Shown: piece by piece, positions 47,822 to 56,970 of the stretch
How the letters are laid out: every line of letters begins with the position of its first letter
Position numbering within the stretch: the first letter of the stretch is position 1
Assembly: GCF_003253745.1 (NCBI RefSeq)
Contig: NZ_MZXV01000013.1
Span: 682,001-746,000 of the forward strand
Direction: 5' to 3'
DNA: 64,000 nucleotides
Source: Mesorhizobium kowhaii
Lineage (GTDB): Bacteria > Pseudomonadota > Alphaproteobacteria > Rhizobiales > Rhizobiaceae
The notes under the pieces: model-generated
Told to the model about the DNA's origin: nothing
What the model saw: only the letters and a program-made list of their open reading frames with translations
Database searches by the model: none
Translations under genes and position numbers: made by a program

Positions 47822-48331
47822 ATGAGCGATCAAATCTACAACGTATTGTTTCTCTGCACGGGCAATTCGGCACGATCGATCCTCGCTGAAGCAATCCTGA
47901 ACCGCGTTGGCGCTGGCAAGTTCAAGGCCTATTCGGCCGGGTCGCATCCCAAAGGGAAGGTCCACCCTTACACCCTCCAGCTTCTGGAAACCCTCAACTA
48001 CGACACGTCCTTCGCGCGCTCGAAAGACTGGGAGGAATTCTCGGTTCCAGGCGCTCCCGAGATGAATTTCGTTTTCACGGTCTGCGACAACGCAGCCAAC
48101 GAATCCTGCCCGGTCTGGCCGGGACAGCCGATGACGGCGCACTGGGGTATCCCCGACCCGGCGGAGGTAGAAGGCACCGACGCCGAAAGGCACCTGGCCT
48201 TCGCCGAAGCCTACCGCATGCTCAACAACCGCATCTCGATCTTCGTCAGCCTGCCGATGAACATGGTCGACAAGCTTGCCTTGCAGAAGCGCCTGGACGA
48301 GATCGGCGGCACCCTGCCGAAGGCCGGCTGA
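47822..48331 (+). CDS. arsC: Arsenate reductase, low-MW phosphatase type (thioredoxin-coupled)
   Basis: A 169-residue protein. The P-loop CTGNSAR has nucleophile Cys12 and Arg18; the redox pair Cys88 and Cys95 is in FTVCDNAANESCPVWPG; general acid Asp112 is in IPDPAEV. This full triad is that of arsenate reductase, not a plain tyrosine phosphatase. It reduces arsenate to arsenite with thioredoxin. Start ATG 47822; a longer frame upstream is not needed. Confidence 0.93.
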   Translation: MSDQIYNVLFLCTGNSARSILAEAILNRVGAGKFKAYSAGSHPKGKVHPYTLQLLETLNYDTSFARSKDWEEFSVPGAPEMNFVFTVCDNAANESCPVWPGQPMTAHWGIPDPAEVEGTDAERHLAFAEAYRMLNNRISIFVSLPMNMVDKLALQKRLDEIGGTLPKAG

Positions 48332-48336
48332 ACGCC

Positions 48337-49026
48337 GTGGCGAACGATCTGCCACGCCGCATCGTCGCGGAAGCCTTGGGAACCGCGCTGCTGGTCGCGA
48401 CCGTGGTCGGCTCCGGCATCATGGCCGCCCGGCTGACGCACGACGTCGCCGTTTCACTGCTGGGCAATACTTTGCCGACGGGGGCGATCCTCGTCGTGCT
48501 GATCACGATACTGGGACCGATCTCGGGGGCGCACTTCAATCCCGTCGTCACGCTGGTATTCGCGCTCCGTCGCGAGATCGAGGCGAACGCGGCGCTTGCC
48601 TATGTCATCGCCCAGGTCGCGGGCGGCATTGCCGGGACGTTTCTGGCCCACGCCATGTTCGAACTGCCGATCCTGCAAGCCTCCGCGACGGTGCGGACCG
48701 GAACCGGGCAGTGGCTCGCGGAGGCAGTCGCCGCCTTCGGCCTTGTCTTCACCATCCTGGCAGGCCTGCGCTTCCGCTCCGACGCGATCCCCTGGCTGGT
48801 CGGGCTCTACATCACGGCCGCCTACTGGTTCACCGCTTCGACCTCCTTCGCCAATCCGGCCGTCGCTATCGCCCGCGCTTTTTCCGACACGTTTTCTGGC
48901 ATCCGCCCGGTCGACCTGCCGGGCTTCGTAGCCGCCGAATTGCTGGGAGCACTGTTGGCCATGGCCCTGGCGGGCTGGCTGCTTGCCGAACCGAAACCAA
49001 TGAGACACATGAAGGCTGCCGAATGA
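48337..49026 (+). CDS. aqpS: Aquaglyceroporin, arsenite channel (AqpS-like)
   Basis: A 229-residue MIP channel with six helices and both pore loops: FNPV (NPV at 68-70) and ANPAVAIAR (NPA at 173-175, Arg180 in the selectivity filter). In rhizobia an aquaporin in an ars operon replaces ArsB and lets arsenite made by ArsC leave the cell. GTG 48337 lies six bases after arsC; no other export gene is in this module. Confidence 0.92.
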   Translation: MANDLPRRIVAEALGTALLVATVVGSGIMAARLTHDVAVSLLGNTLPTGAILVVLITILGPISGAHFNPVVTLVFALRREIEANAALAYVIAQVAGGIAGTFLAHAMFELPILQASATVRTGTGQWLAEAVAAFGLVFTILAGLRFRSDAIPWLVGLYITAAYWFTASTSFANPAVAIARAFSDTFSGIRPVDLPGFVAAELLGALLAMALAGWLLAEPKPMRHMKAAE

Positions 49027-49445
49027 CTGTTACGATCTACCACAACCCTGACTGCGGCACTTCCCGGAACACGCTGGCCATTATCCGGCAGTCGGGCGAG
49101 GAGCCGGAGGTGATTGAATATCTGAAGACGCCGCCGTCGCGCGAAAGGCTGGTCGAGTTGATCGCGGCCATGGGCATGACACCGCGTGAGTTACTGCGCG
49201 AGAAGGGCACGCCCTATACCGAACTCGGCCTCGCCGACCCGAAATGGTCCGACGACGAGATCCTCGATTTCATGCTGGCACATCCGATCCTGATCAACCG
49301 GCCGATCGTGGTGAGCCCGCTCGGCGTCGTGCTGGCAAGGCCGTCGGAAAAGGTGCTGGACATCCTGCCCAACCCGCAGATCGGCGCGTTCACCAAGGAG
49401 GATGGCGAGGTGGTCTTCGACGCCTCGGGCAAGCGGCTCGGCTGA
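49023..49445 (+). CDS. arsC: Arsenate reductase, glutaredoxin type
   Basis: A 140-residue ArsC of the Grx/GSH-linked family. Cys11 in NPDCGTSRN is the nucleophile; KTPPSRERL, KWSDDEILDFMLAHPILINRPIVV and RPSEKVL follow the usual pattern. It is a second, unrelated reductase in the same operon. Start overlaps the aqpS stop by ATGA. Having both types covers thioredoxin and glutathione donors. Confidence 0.93.
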   Translation: MTVTIYHNPDCGTSRNTLAIIRQSGEEPEVIEYLKTPPSRERLVELIAAMGMTPRELLREKGTPYTELGLADPKWSDDEILDFMLAHPILINRPIVVSPLGVVLARPSEKVLDILPNPQIGAFTKEDGEVVFDASGKRLG

Positions 49446-49449
49446 CGCT

Positions 49450-49508
49450 ATTTCCATATTTTTCGAAATTGTGTTGACGACTCGACAGGCGCCGCGTAGC
49501 TTATTTCC
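49450..49508 (+). promoter_or_regulatory. Promoter and dyad of the second arsenic module
   Basis: TTTCGAAA (49461-49468) lies within a wider ATTTC...GAAAT dyad (49450-49469). TTGACG (49474-49479) and TAGCTT (49497-49502) with a 17-base spacer form a likely promoter. The ATG at 49509 is about seven bases downstream, without a ribosome site, so the transcript may be leaderless. Confidence 0.55.
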
Positions 49509-49829
49509 ATGAAACTCGAAAAAGCAGCCGCCCAGCTTGAAGCGCTCGGCAACCCGACGCGGCTTCAGCTCTACCGCATCCTCGTGCGCGCCGGTGACGG
49601 TGGGCTTGCCGTCGGCAGCGTCCAGGGCAAGCTCGACATCCCGTCCTCGACGCTGTCGCATCACCTCAAACGGCTGGTCGACACCGGCCTTGTCACGCAG
49701 GAGCGGCAAGCGACGACGCTGATCTGCCGCGCCAACTATCCCGGCATGAATGCCCTGATCGGCTATCTCGCCGACGAGTGCTGCGCCGATGCCACCTGCG
49801 CGCCTGCCGTCGGCAAGGCGCTGGCCTGA
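49509..49829 (+). CDS. arsR: ArsR-family repressor (2)
   Basis: A 106-residue winged-helix protein: LEALGNPTRLQLYRILVRAGD, GSVQGKLDIPSSTLSHHLKRLVDTGLV, and cysteines Cys73, Cys91, Cys92 and Cys97 (DECCADATCAP). The thiol set suits As(III) sensing. It is distinct from the first ArsR and heads the flavoprotein-MFS module, 44 bases from it. Confidence 0.9.
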   Translation: MKLEKAAAQLEALGNPTRLQLYRILVRAGDGGLAVGSVQGKLDIPSSTLSHHLKRLVDTGLVTQERQATTLICRANYPGMNALIGYLADECCADATCAPAVGKALA

Positions 49830-49873
49830 TTTTTTTTGCTCTGTAATTCGAAGATACCGGAAGGATCGAACAT

Positions 49874-51301
49874 ATGGACATGATGGCAAATCTTCCCGTC
49901 GCGGTGATCGGCGCAGGCCCGGTCGGCCTCGCCGCCGCCGCCCATCTCGTCGAACGCGGCATCCGTCCGCTCATCCTGGAACGCGGCGAAAGCGTGGGCG
50001 CTGCACTGCTCGATTGGGGCCATGTGCGGGTGTTCTCGCCATGGCAATACAATATCGACGCGGCGGCGCGGGCGCTGCTCGGCCACTCCGGTTGGACGGC
50101 GCCGGACATGCGGGGCCTGCCGACCGGCGGCGAGATCGTGCGCGATTATCTGGCGCCGCTTGCCGCACTTCCCGGGATCGCCGACAACCTGAAGCTCGGC
50201 GCCGAGGTCACCGCGATCACCCGTCAGGGACATGACAAGGTCGCCAATGACGGTCGCAAGGACGCTCCCTTCGTCATCGGTTATCGCGATACCTGCGGCG
50301 AGCACCGCGTTCTCGCGCGCGCCGTCATCGACGCGTCCGGAACATGGTCGCGGCCAAACCCCATCGGCGTCGACGGCCTGCCGGTTCCCGGCGAAGGCGC
50401 GGCTTGCGGGCGCATCGCCTACGGCATTCCCGACGTGGTCGGCAAGGCCAGGGACAGCTATGCGGACAAGCGTGTCCTCATCATCGGCGGCGGGCACTCG
50501 GCCATCAACGTCGCCCTGGCGCTCATGGAGCTGCAGGACGCAGCGCCCAGCACCGAGATATTTTGGGCGCTGCGTCATGCCAGCGTCGACCGGCTGCTTG
50601 GCGGCGGGTTGAACGACCAGTTGCCGGAACGTGGCGCGCTTGGCCTCGCCGCCAAGCAGGCGATGGCGGACGGACGGCTGAACATGCTGGCGGCCTTCGC
50701 CGTCAATCGCATCGAGATGGAGAGCGAGGGGCTTGCCGTCGACGCCAGCCTGGCCGGCAAACCGTTCAGCCTTGCCGTCGACCGGATCGTCGTCACCACC
50801 GGCTTCCGGCCCGACCTGTCATTCCTCGGCGAAATCCGCATCGCGCTCGATCCCGCCGTCGAAGCGCCGCCGGCGCTGGCGCCGCTGATCGATCCGAATT
50901 TCCACTCCTGCGGCACCGTTCCCGCGCATGGCATCCGGGACCTAGCGCACCCCGAACCCGGCTTCACCATCGTCGGCTCGAAATCCTACGGCCGCGCACC
51001 AACCTTCCTCATGGCGACCGGCTACGAGCAGGTCCGCTCGGTGGTCGCCGACATTGCCGGAGACCATGTCGCGGCCCGCGAGGTGCGGCTGGTGCTGCCG
51101 GAGACCGGCGTGTGCAGCGCCGATGTCGTGACGGGATCGGACAGCGAAGGCTGCTGCGGCGGACCTGCGCCCGCCAATGTCGATGCCTGCTGCATCGAGG
51201 ATGCGGACGCCAAGGCAAAGGGCGCGTCGGGCTGCGGTTGCGCGACAGGCCGCCCCTCGGTTGGCGCCAAGGCGACGGAGGCCGTACGCGCCGATGCCTG
51301 A
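49874..51301 (+). CDS. NAD(P)/FAD-dependent flavoprotein with Cys-rich tail, ars-associated
   Basis: A 475-residue two-dinucleotide-domain oxidoreductase. FAD motif GAGPVGLAAAAHLVERG at about 13-29; NAD(P) motif IIGGGHSAINVALAL near 205-220; the second half has VVTTGFRPDLSFLGEI. It resembles flavin-binding monooxygenase-like proteins placed in ars operons (ArsO-type). Residues about 420-475 hold GCCGGPAP, DACCIED and GCGCA: seven or more Cys that could bind As(III) or metal. It overlaps the next gene by eight bases. Confidence 0.8.
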   Translation: MDMMANLPVAVIGAGPVGLAAAAHLVERGIRPLILERGESVGAALLDWGHVRVFSPWQYNIDAAARALLGHSGWTAPDMRGLPTGGEIVRDYLAPLAALPGIADNLKLGAEVTAITRQGHDKVANDGRKDAPFVIGYRDTCGEHRVLARAVIDASGTWSRPNPIGVDGLPVPGEGAACGRIAYGIPDVVGKARDSYADKRVLIIGGGHSAINVALALMELQDAAPSTEIFWALRHASVDRLLGGGLNDQLPERGALGLAAKQAMADGRLNMLAAFAVNRIEMESEGLAVDASLAGKPFSLAVDRIVVTTGFRPDLSFLGEIRIALDPAVEAPPALAPLIDPNFHSCGTVPAHGIRDLAHPEPGFTIVGSKSYGRAPTFLMATGYEQVRSVVADIAGDHVAAREVRLVLPETGVCSADVVTGSDSEGCCGGPAPANVDACCIEDADAKAKGASGCGCATGRPSVGAKATEAVRADA

Positions 51302-52535
51302 CCGGTCTGTCCTGCGCAAGGCGATCTGGGGACTAGGGCTGACCCAGATCATCGGCTACGGCACGCTCTATTACAGCTTCTCGATCCTGGCGCCGGCGAT
51401 GGCCAGGGAATTCGGCCTCGCGGAAGGGTGGGTGTTCGGCGCCTTGTCCGCCTCGCTGTTTGCCGGCAGCCTGTTCGCGCCCACGGCCGGGCGCTGGGCC
51501 GACCGGTTTGGCGCCGGGCGCATCATGACCATCGGCTCGGTCGCGGCAGCCGTCGCGCTGGCGCTGTGCGCCGTCTCGCCCGGCCGCGTGACGTTTGTTC
51601 TGGCGTTGCTGGCAATGGAACTGGCCTCCAGCTTCGTCCTCTACAGCGCCGCCTTCGTGGCGATCGTGCAGATCGGGGTGCCCCGGCCGCAACGCAGCAT
51701 CACCCACCTGACGCTCATCGCCGGGTTTGCCTCGACCCTGTTTTGGCCGCTGACCTCGGCGCTGCATGCGGATTTGACATGGCGCGAGGTGTATCTGCTG
51801 TTCGCCGCGCTCAATCTCGGGCTCTGCCTGCCGATCCACGCCTGGCTGATGCGGCTGTCGCGCCGTCACGCGACGGCCACGCCGCAAGAGCGCGGGCCGG
51901 CCCATGAAGCGGCCGCGCTGCTCGATCCGCGGCGCGGCCGGGCGGCGTTCCTGTTGATGCTGGCGGGGTTCGCCACCGAGGGCTTCGTGCTGTCGGCGAT
52001 CCTCATCCACATGGTGCCGCTGACGGCGGCACTTGGGCTCGGCACGGCCGGTCTCTTCGTTTCGACCCTATTCGGGCCGGCGCAGGTCGCCAGCCGGTTG
52101 ATCAACATGCTGTTTGGCGGGCGCCTTCAGCAAACGCATCTCGCCGTCATTGCCGCCTCGCTGCTCACGGCCGGGCTGTGCACGCTGCTGTTGACCACGC
52201 CATGGCTGCACGGCGCCTTCCTGTTCGTGCTGCTGTTCGGCCTCGGTTCCGGCCTCACCAGCATCGTCGGCGGCACCTTGCCGCTCGAGCTCTTCGGCCG
52301 CGAAGGCTATGGCGCGCGGCTGGGATGGGCAAGCGCTGCCCGCCAGTTCACCTCGGCCTTCGCGCCGTTCGCGCTCGCCTTCATGATGGCGCGGACATCC
52401 GTCGCCAATTCGCTGTGGGTGCTGGTGGTCGTCGCCGCGAGCGGCGTCATCGCCTTCCTCGCCATCGCGCTGCTGAGACGGCGCGAGAGCCGGGTTGCAT
52501 TTGCGATTGGCGGCAGGCCGGAAGAGGCGCGCTAG
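51294..52535 (+). CDS. MFS transporter, probable arsenite efflux (ArsK-like)
   Basis: A 413-residue protein with 12 helices. The first helix carries GLGLTQIIGYGTLYYSFSILAP, as in the MFS group described as ArsK in rhizobial relatives, which exports As(III), Sb(III) and related species. The RWADRFGAGR loop between helices 2 and 3 is the MFS motif A. The context (ArsR, Cys-tailed flavoprotein) supports the role; specificity is inferred. Start overlaps the upstream stop. Confidence 0.75.
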   Translation: MPDRSVLRKAIWGLGLTQIIGYGTLYYSFSILAPAMAREFGLAEGWVFGALSASLFAGSLFAPTAGRWADRFGAGRIMTIGSVAAAVALALCAVSPGRVTFVLALLAMELASSFVLYSAAFVAIVQIGVPRPQRSITHLTLIAGFASTLFWPLTSALHADLTWREVYLLFAALNLGLCLPIHAWLMRLSRRHATATPQERGPAHEAAALLDPRRGRAAFLLMLAGFATEGFVLSAILIHMVPLTAALGLGTAGLFVSTLFGPAQVASRLINMLFGGRLQQTHLAVIAASLLTAGLCTLLLTTPWLHGAFLFVLLFGLGSGLTSIVGGTLPLELFGREGYGARLGWASAARQFTSAFAPFALAFMMARTSVANSLWVLVVVAASGVIAFLAIALLRRRESRVAFAIGGRPEEAR

Positions 52536-52633
52536 AGCCTGTTCCATCCCGATGGTATCGGGATGGGGCTCTATCTTCTTGTTTGAGCATGATCTTTTCC
52601 GAAAACCGGATTCCACTTTTCGGGATCATGCTC
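52536..52633. repeat. Rhizobial intergenic palindromic element
   Basis: Two hairpins right after the MFS stop. The first is CCATCCCGAT-GGT-ATCGGGATGG (52544-52566). The second joins GAGCATGATC (52585-52594) to GATCATGCTC (52624-52633), with CCGAAAA/TTTTCGG inside. A partial copy is at 47286. Likely ends the transcript from both sides. Confidence 0.8.
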
Positions 52634-52645
52634 CAGCCTGGACGC

Positions 52646-53389
52646 TCAATGCCGCAGGATCTTGCTCAGGAAGGCGCGGCTGCGGTCGGTCCTGGGGTGC
52701 GAGAAGAACTCGTCCGGCGTGCCGCTTTCGACGATGGCGCCGGCGTCCATGAACACCACGCGCTGGGCGACCTTGCGGGCAAAGCCCATCTCATGCGTCA
52801 CCACCATCATGGTCATGCCTTCCTCGGCGACCGCCACCATGACGTCGAGCACTTCCGAAATCATCTCGGGGTCGAGTGCCGAGGTCGGCTCGTCGAACAG
52901 CATGATCTTGGGCCGCATGCCGAGGCAACGCGCGATCGCCACGCGCTGCTGCTGGCCGCCGGAGAGCTGCGCCGGATAGGCGTTGACCTTGTCGGCCAGG
53001 CCGACCTTGGCCAGCAATTCGCGCCCGGCCTTTTCGGCCTCGGCGCGCGGGGTCTTGCGGACATGGATGGGCGCCAGGGTGACGTTCTCGAGCGCGGTCT
53101 TGTGCGGGTAGAGGTTGAACGACTGGAAGACGAAGCCGATCTCGGTGCGCAGCTGCGTCATGTTGGTGGCGGGGTCGCCGAGGCGCTGGCCGTCGACGAC
53201 GAGATCGCCGTCCTTGATCGCCTCCAGGCCGTTGACGCAGCGGATCAGCGTGCTCTTGCCGGAGCCGCTCGGACCGCAGACGACCACCACTTCGCGCGGC
53301 TCGACGCTGAGCGTGATGTCCTTCAGCACGTTGAGCGCGCCGAACCATTTGTTGACGCCGCGAAAGTCGATCATACCGGTTTTGGTCAT
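52646..53389 (-). CDS. Polar amino acid ABC transporter ATP-binding protein
   Basis: A 247-residue ATPase. Walker [10 protein letters not shown] near 41-49, Q-loop FQSFNLYPH, signature LSGGQQQR, Walker [16 protein letters not shown], and H-loop [10 protein letters not shown]. It is of the GlnQ/HisP type and powers the two permeases just upstream. ATG 53389 was taken; ATG 53374 is possible. Last gene of the importer. Confidence 0.95.
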   Translation of the reverse strand: MTKTGMIDFRGVNKWFGALNVLKDITLSVEPREVVVVCGPSGSGKSTLIRCVNGLEAIKDGDLVVDGQRLGDPATNMTQLRTEIGFVFQSFNLYPHKTALENVTLAPIHVRKTPRAEAEKAGRELLAKVGLADKVNAYPAQLSGGQQQRVAIARCLGMRPKIMLFDEPTSALDPEMISEVLDVMVAVAEEGMTMMVVTHEMGFARKVAQRVVFMDAGAIVESGTPDEFFSHPRTDRSRAFLSKILRH

Positions 53390-53415
53390 ATTTGCCGGAC
53401 CTTTGGGTTTCGATG

Positions 53416-54090
53416 TCACAGCTGCACCTCGCCATGCGCCGCGCCCATGCGGCGCTCGAGCCGGCGGGCGAGCATGATCAGGGGATAGCAGACGATGAAA
53501 TAGCCGACGCCGACGAGGAAGAAGACCAGCAGGCCGTTGGGCACACGCTGCACCACCAGCCAGCCGACGCGGGTGAGGTCGGTCAACCCGATCGCCGAGA
53601 CGACCGAAGAGTCCTTGATCAGCAGCACATATTGCCCGACCAGTGGCGGCAGCACGATGCGCATCGCCTGCGGCAGCACCACCTGGCGCATGCGCTGCCA
53701 GCGCGACAGGCCGGATGCAAGCGCCGCCTCGACCTGGCCGGTCGGCACCGAACGAATGCCGGCGGCGACGATCTCGCAGATGAAGCAGGCGGCAAGGTTG
53801 GTCAGTGCGATGATGCCGGCGGTGAAGGCATCGAGCTCGATGCCGAACTCCGGCAGGATGAAGAAGATCAGAAAGATCTGCACCAGGAACGGCGTGCCGC
53901 GGATGAGGTCGACCCAAGCGCCGATGACGCTGGCGATCAGCCGGTTGCCGCCGGTGCGCAAGATGCCGAGGCCGAAGCCGAGCAGCGTGCCGAGCACCAG
54001 GCTGATCAGCGACAGCACCACCGTCATGCCAATGCCGCGCAGCGCCAGCGGATAGCTGCCTGCGAGGCTGATAAACTGTTGCCAGATCAT
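53416..54090 (-). CDS. Polar amino acid ABC permease (2)
   Basis: A 224-residue permease of the HisM/GlnP type: an N-terminal [22 protein letters not shown], the coupling loop [24 protein letters not shown] near 135-160 and [14 protein letters not shown]. Five helices. Its start overlaps the stop of the first permease by ATGA. Works as heterodimer with it. Confidence 0.94.
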   Translation of the reverse strand: MIWQQFISLAGSYPLALRGIGMTVVLSLISLVLGTLLGFGLGILRTGGNRLIASVIGAWVDLIRGTPFLVQIFLIFFILPEFGIELDAFTAGIIALTNLAACFICEIVAAGIRSVPTGQVEAALASGLSRWQRMRQVVLPQAMRIVLPPLVGQYVLLIKDSSVVSAIGLTDLTRVGWLVVQRVPNGLLVFFLVGVGYFIVCYPLIMLARRLERRMGAAHGEVQL

Positions 54091-54758
54091 GTGCGCGCCC
54101 CCGCAGTGCCGAGCCAGCGACCGGAGAGAGTAGCCAGTCCCTTCAGGCAGTAATAGAGGAGCAGGTAGAAGGCGGCGATGGTGAGAAAACCTTCCGCCGG
54201 CATGAAGCGGTCGGAGGCGAGCAACTGGCCGGCGCGCGTCAGCTCGGCAACCGAGATCAGCGACAGAAGTGCGGAGTCCTTGACCAGCACGATCGCTTGG
54301 CCAAGCAGTGGCGGGATCGTCACCTTGAAGGCTTGCGGCAGGACGACCAGGCGCATGCGCTGGACATAGGTCATGCCTGAGGCGACGCTGGCTTCGACCT
54401 GGCCGCGCGGGATCGACAGGATGCCGGCGCGAATGATCTCGGCGACATAGGCGCCGCTGTTCAGCGACAGCGCCAGGATGCCGACGACCAACTCGGGCAG
54501 CACGAAGCCGAGCCGTGGCAGGCCGAAATAGAGGAAATAGAGCTGCGCCAGCAAGGGCGTGGCGCGCACGGCGTCGATATAGGCCTTGGCCGGCGTGCGA
54601 AACAGCCAGCCGCGCTGCAGATTCATCGCGCACAGCACGATGCCGACGGCAAGCGCGCCGACAAAGGACAGCGCCGACAGCCACACGGTCGTGACCAGGC
54701 CCTGCCCGAACAGAGGCAGGTATTCGACGATGGTGCGGAAACTGAAATTTTCGAGCAT
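54087..54758 (-). CDS. Polar amino acid ABC permease (1)
   Basis: A 223-residue permease: [20 protein letters not shown], the loop [24 protein letters not shown] and [18 protein letters not shown] 54758 fits family length; a TTG 20 codons upstream opens a longer frame. A palindromic repeat separates it from the binding-protein gene, which may lower permease expression relative to the binding protein. Confidence 0.93.
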   Translation of the reverse strand: MLENFSFRTIVEYLPLFGQGLVTTVWLSALSFVGALAVGIVLCAMNLQRGWLFRTPAKAYIDAVRATPLLAQLYFLYFGLPRLGFVLPELVVGILALSLNSGAYVAEIIRAGILSIPRGQVEASVASGMTYVQRMRLVVLPQAFKVTIPPLLGQAIVLVKDSALLSLISVAELTRAGQLLASDRFMPAEGFLTIAAFYLLLYYCLKGLATLSGRWLGTAGART

Positions 54759-54867
54759 CGCTGGGCGGTTTCCCCAAAGCGGGCGAAGCGAAAGTCCAGG
54801 CGGCTTCGCGGCGCTCAAGACGCGCGCGAAACCGCCCGGGTTCTATGGCTGCTTACTCTTTGTTTTC

Positions 54868-54916
54868 ATGCATGTCGTTGTCCCAAAACCGCTACGCACT
54901 TTTGGGCGACATGCAT
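54868..54916. repeat. Dispersed palindromic repeat, copy B
   Basis: ATGCATGTCG (54868-54877) with CGACATGCAT (54907-54916) and inner CCCAAAACCG/TTTTGGG. Its edge shares the last base of the binding-protein stop codon. It would form a hairpin in the mRNA directly after that gene. Confidence 0.75.
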
Positions 54917-55704
54917 TAGTGATCCTTCTTCCAGGCGTCGGAATTGACCCAGTAGTCGAGGTTCTTCTGCAGGCGGCCGTCGATGCTGACCTGGTCGAGG
55001 AACAGGTTCATCCAGACCAGCAGGTCCGGCTCGTCATAGCGGGTGGCGAAGGCAAGCGGCTCCTTCGACAAAAGCTCCGGCATGATGGTGAAGGTGCCGG
55101 CCGGATAGGCGGTCGACTGGCCTGTCACCGCCGAGACGTCGTTGACGCCGCAATCGGCCTGGCCATTGTTGACGGCGTCGAGCAGCAGCGGACCGCCGCC
55201 CTTGTAGCTCTTGATGTCGGCATCGGTGAAGACGGCCTTGGCCTCCTTCTCGCCGGTGGCGCCGAGCAGCACGGCGATCTTGGTTCCCTTGGCCTTGCAG
55301 TCCTCGGTGGTCTTGAACTTGCTGTCGGCCTTGGTGAAGACGGTGCTGCCCGTATACATGTAAGGTTTGGTGAAGGCGACTTTCATGCCGCGCGCCAGCG
55401 TCGGCGTCATGTCGGCAACCAGAAGGTCGGCCTTGCCCGACAGCAGCGCCGGGATCAGGCCGTCCCAGTCGAAGTCGAGGAAGGTGATCTTGACGCCCAT
55501 TTCCTTGGCCATCAGTTCGGCCAGTTCAACCGAGCTGCCGGTGCGTTCGCCATTGGCGCCGACCAGCGAGAAGGGCGGTCCCTGTGTCTGCACGGCGACG
55601 CGCAGTTCGCCGCGCTTGGTGATGTCGTCGAGCGTTCCGGCGCTGGCAGCGGTGGTGAGCCCGGCGAGTGCAAGTCCGGCGATGAAAAGTCTGGCAATCT
55701 TCAT
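54916..55704 (-). CDS. Polar amino acid ABC transporter substrate-binding protein
   Basis: A 262-residue periplasmic protein. A signal peptide (MKIARLFIAGLALAGLTTAASA) is followed by the SBP family 3 fold: ITKRGELRVAVQTQGPPFSLVGANGERTG, VELAELMAKEMGV and ADLLVADMTPTLAR. DCKAKGTKIAVLLGATGE marks the hinge. It is the first transport gene; the stop is adjoined by repeat B. Confidence 0.94.
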   Translation of the reverse strand: MKIARLFIAGLALAGLTTAASAGTLDDITKRGELRVAVQTQGPPFSLVGANGERTGSSVELAELMAKEMGVKITFLDFDWDGLIPALLSGKADLLVADMTPTLARGMKVAFTKPYMYTGSTVFTKADSKFKTTEDCKAKGTKIAVLLGATGEKEAKAVFTDADIKSYKGGGPLLLDAVNNGQADCGVNDVSAVTGQSTAYPAGTFTIMPELLSKEPLAFATRYDEPDLLVWMNLFLDQVSIDGRLQKNLDYWVNSDAWKKDH

Positions 55705-55809
55705 TTTGGCATTCCTCCTTGTTTTATTGTTCCACGTTGTTGTTTCACCCTTCGGGGTGCTTTTTGAGCGGCAGCGCCGTTGCCGGCGGCGGCCACCGTT
55801 CGAAAATTC

Positions 55810-56970
55810 TCAGTCCCAGGTCACAGTCTCGGCAACCGTGATGCCGCGCCGGGCCAGTTCGTCGAAGAAGCGGTCCTCGGGCACATCGAGCAGCGGGTTG
55901 AGCAGGCCGGGTTTGGTTATGTCGCCGCGCGCGAGCATCTGCGCCACGATGCTGGCGGGGTAGCCGACGCCGAGGCTCATGCCGAACAGGCCTGAGGCCA
56001 GGTCGCGCTCGATGATCAGGTCCGACGTCACCGTCTTGCGGCGGCCGCCTTCGAGGCCGGAAAAGACATTGCGCATCACGCACAGGTCCTTTTCGCCGGG
56101 GCCGTATTGCAATTGCGGCCCGAGCAGCCGGCCGAGGAATTCGCGTGGGCTGACAGCGGTGCCGGAAACCTTGTCTTCGGAGAGGAAGCCGAGCTCCTTC
56201 AGCGGCGCCCAGAAGGCCGACCATCCCGGCCAGCGCAGCGTATAGCGGCCCGAGCGGCGCAGCCCTTTTGCCGCGTCCAGCATCTCGACATAGTGCAGCG
56301 CATCGCCATTGGGGAAGGCTTCAAGCCGGCCCAAGCCCGCAACCTCGATCTCATGGATGAAAGGGTTGTCGTGCTGCTCGCCGGCCGGCACCGCGACGCG
56401 TTCGCCGTCCTCGATCATCACGCTGTCGCGGTTCTGGCTGACCAGAACCATGTCGAAGTTCCAACTCACCTTGTAGCAGAGGGGCTTGGCCATCGCCTTC
56501 GGTTCGGGGATGCCGCCGCAATAGGAATCGATCGCGGCGATGGTATCGAACTGCCTTGCGGCGCGCGCGTAAAGCACAAGGTCGATGCCGGGATCGAGCC
56601 CGCATTCGGTCATGATCGAGACGCCGGCCTGTTCGGCGGCCGGCGCTAGGTCGGCGATGGCCTTGCCGTAATTGGTGGTGACCAGCGGCGTGCGTGTTGC
56701 GATCGCGGCCTGGACTGCCTCGCGCATCAGCGGCTGCGGCAACAGGTCGATGACGGCGTCGACATCCGCCAGCACGCCGGCCAGGGCGGGGCCGATCGCG
56801 CCTTGCGGTACCACGAAGCGCACGCGGGCAAGGTCGGTCAGGCCGTCAAGCCGAGCCGCACCATCCGCTGCCGTGTCGACGCAAACCACGTCCTCGACAC
56901 CGCTGGCGACGAGATCGGCGATCGCCGCCCGGCCTTGCAGGCCGAGGCCGCCGAGAACCGCGATCTTCAT
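55810..56970 (-). CDS. Saccharopine dehydrogenase-like protein
   Basis: A 386-residue protein with an N-terminal Rossmann fold, VLGGLGLQGRAAIADLV, then CGLDPGIDLVLYARAA, CYKVSWNFDMVLVSQN and a C-terminal dimer domain. It falls in the saccharopine dehydrogenase/lysine-ketoglutarate family; the exact substrate is unknown. Its ATG overlaps the Lrp stop. Next to an amino acid importer, so it may process the imported amino acid. Confidence 0.87.
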   Translation of the reverse strand: MKIAVLGGLGLQGRAAIADLVASGVEDVVCVDTAADGAARLDGLTDLARVRFVVPQGAIGPALAGVLADVDAVIDLLPQPLMREAVQAAIATRTPLVTTNYGKAIADLAPAAEQAGVSIMTECGLDPGIDLVLYARAARQFDTIAAIDSYCGGIPEPKAMAKPLCYKVSWNFDMVLVSQNRDSVMIEDGERVAVPAGEQHDNPFIHEIEVAGLGRLEAFPNGDALHYVEMLDAAKGLRRSGRYTLRWPGWSAFWAPLKELGFLSEDKVSGTAVSPREFLGRLLGPQLQYGPGEKDLCVMRNVFSGLEGGRRKTVTSDLIIERDLASGLFGMSLGVGYPASIVAQMLARGDITKPGLLNPLLDVPEDRFFDELARRGITVAETVTWD

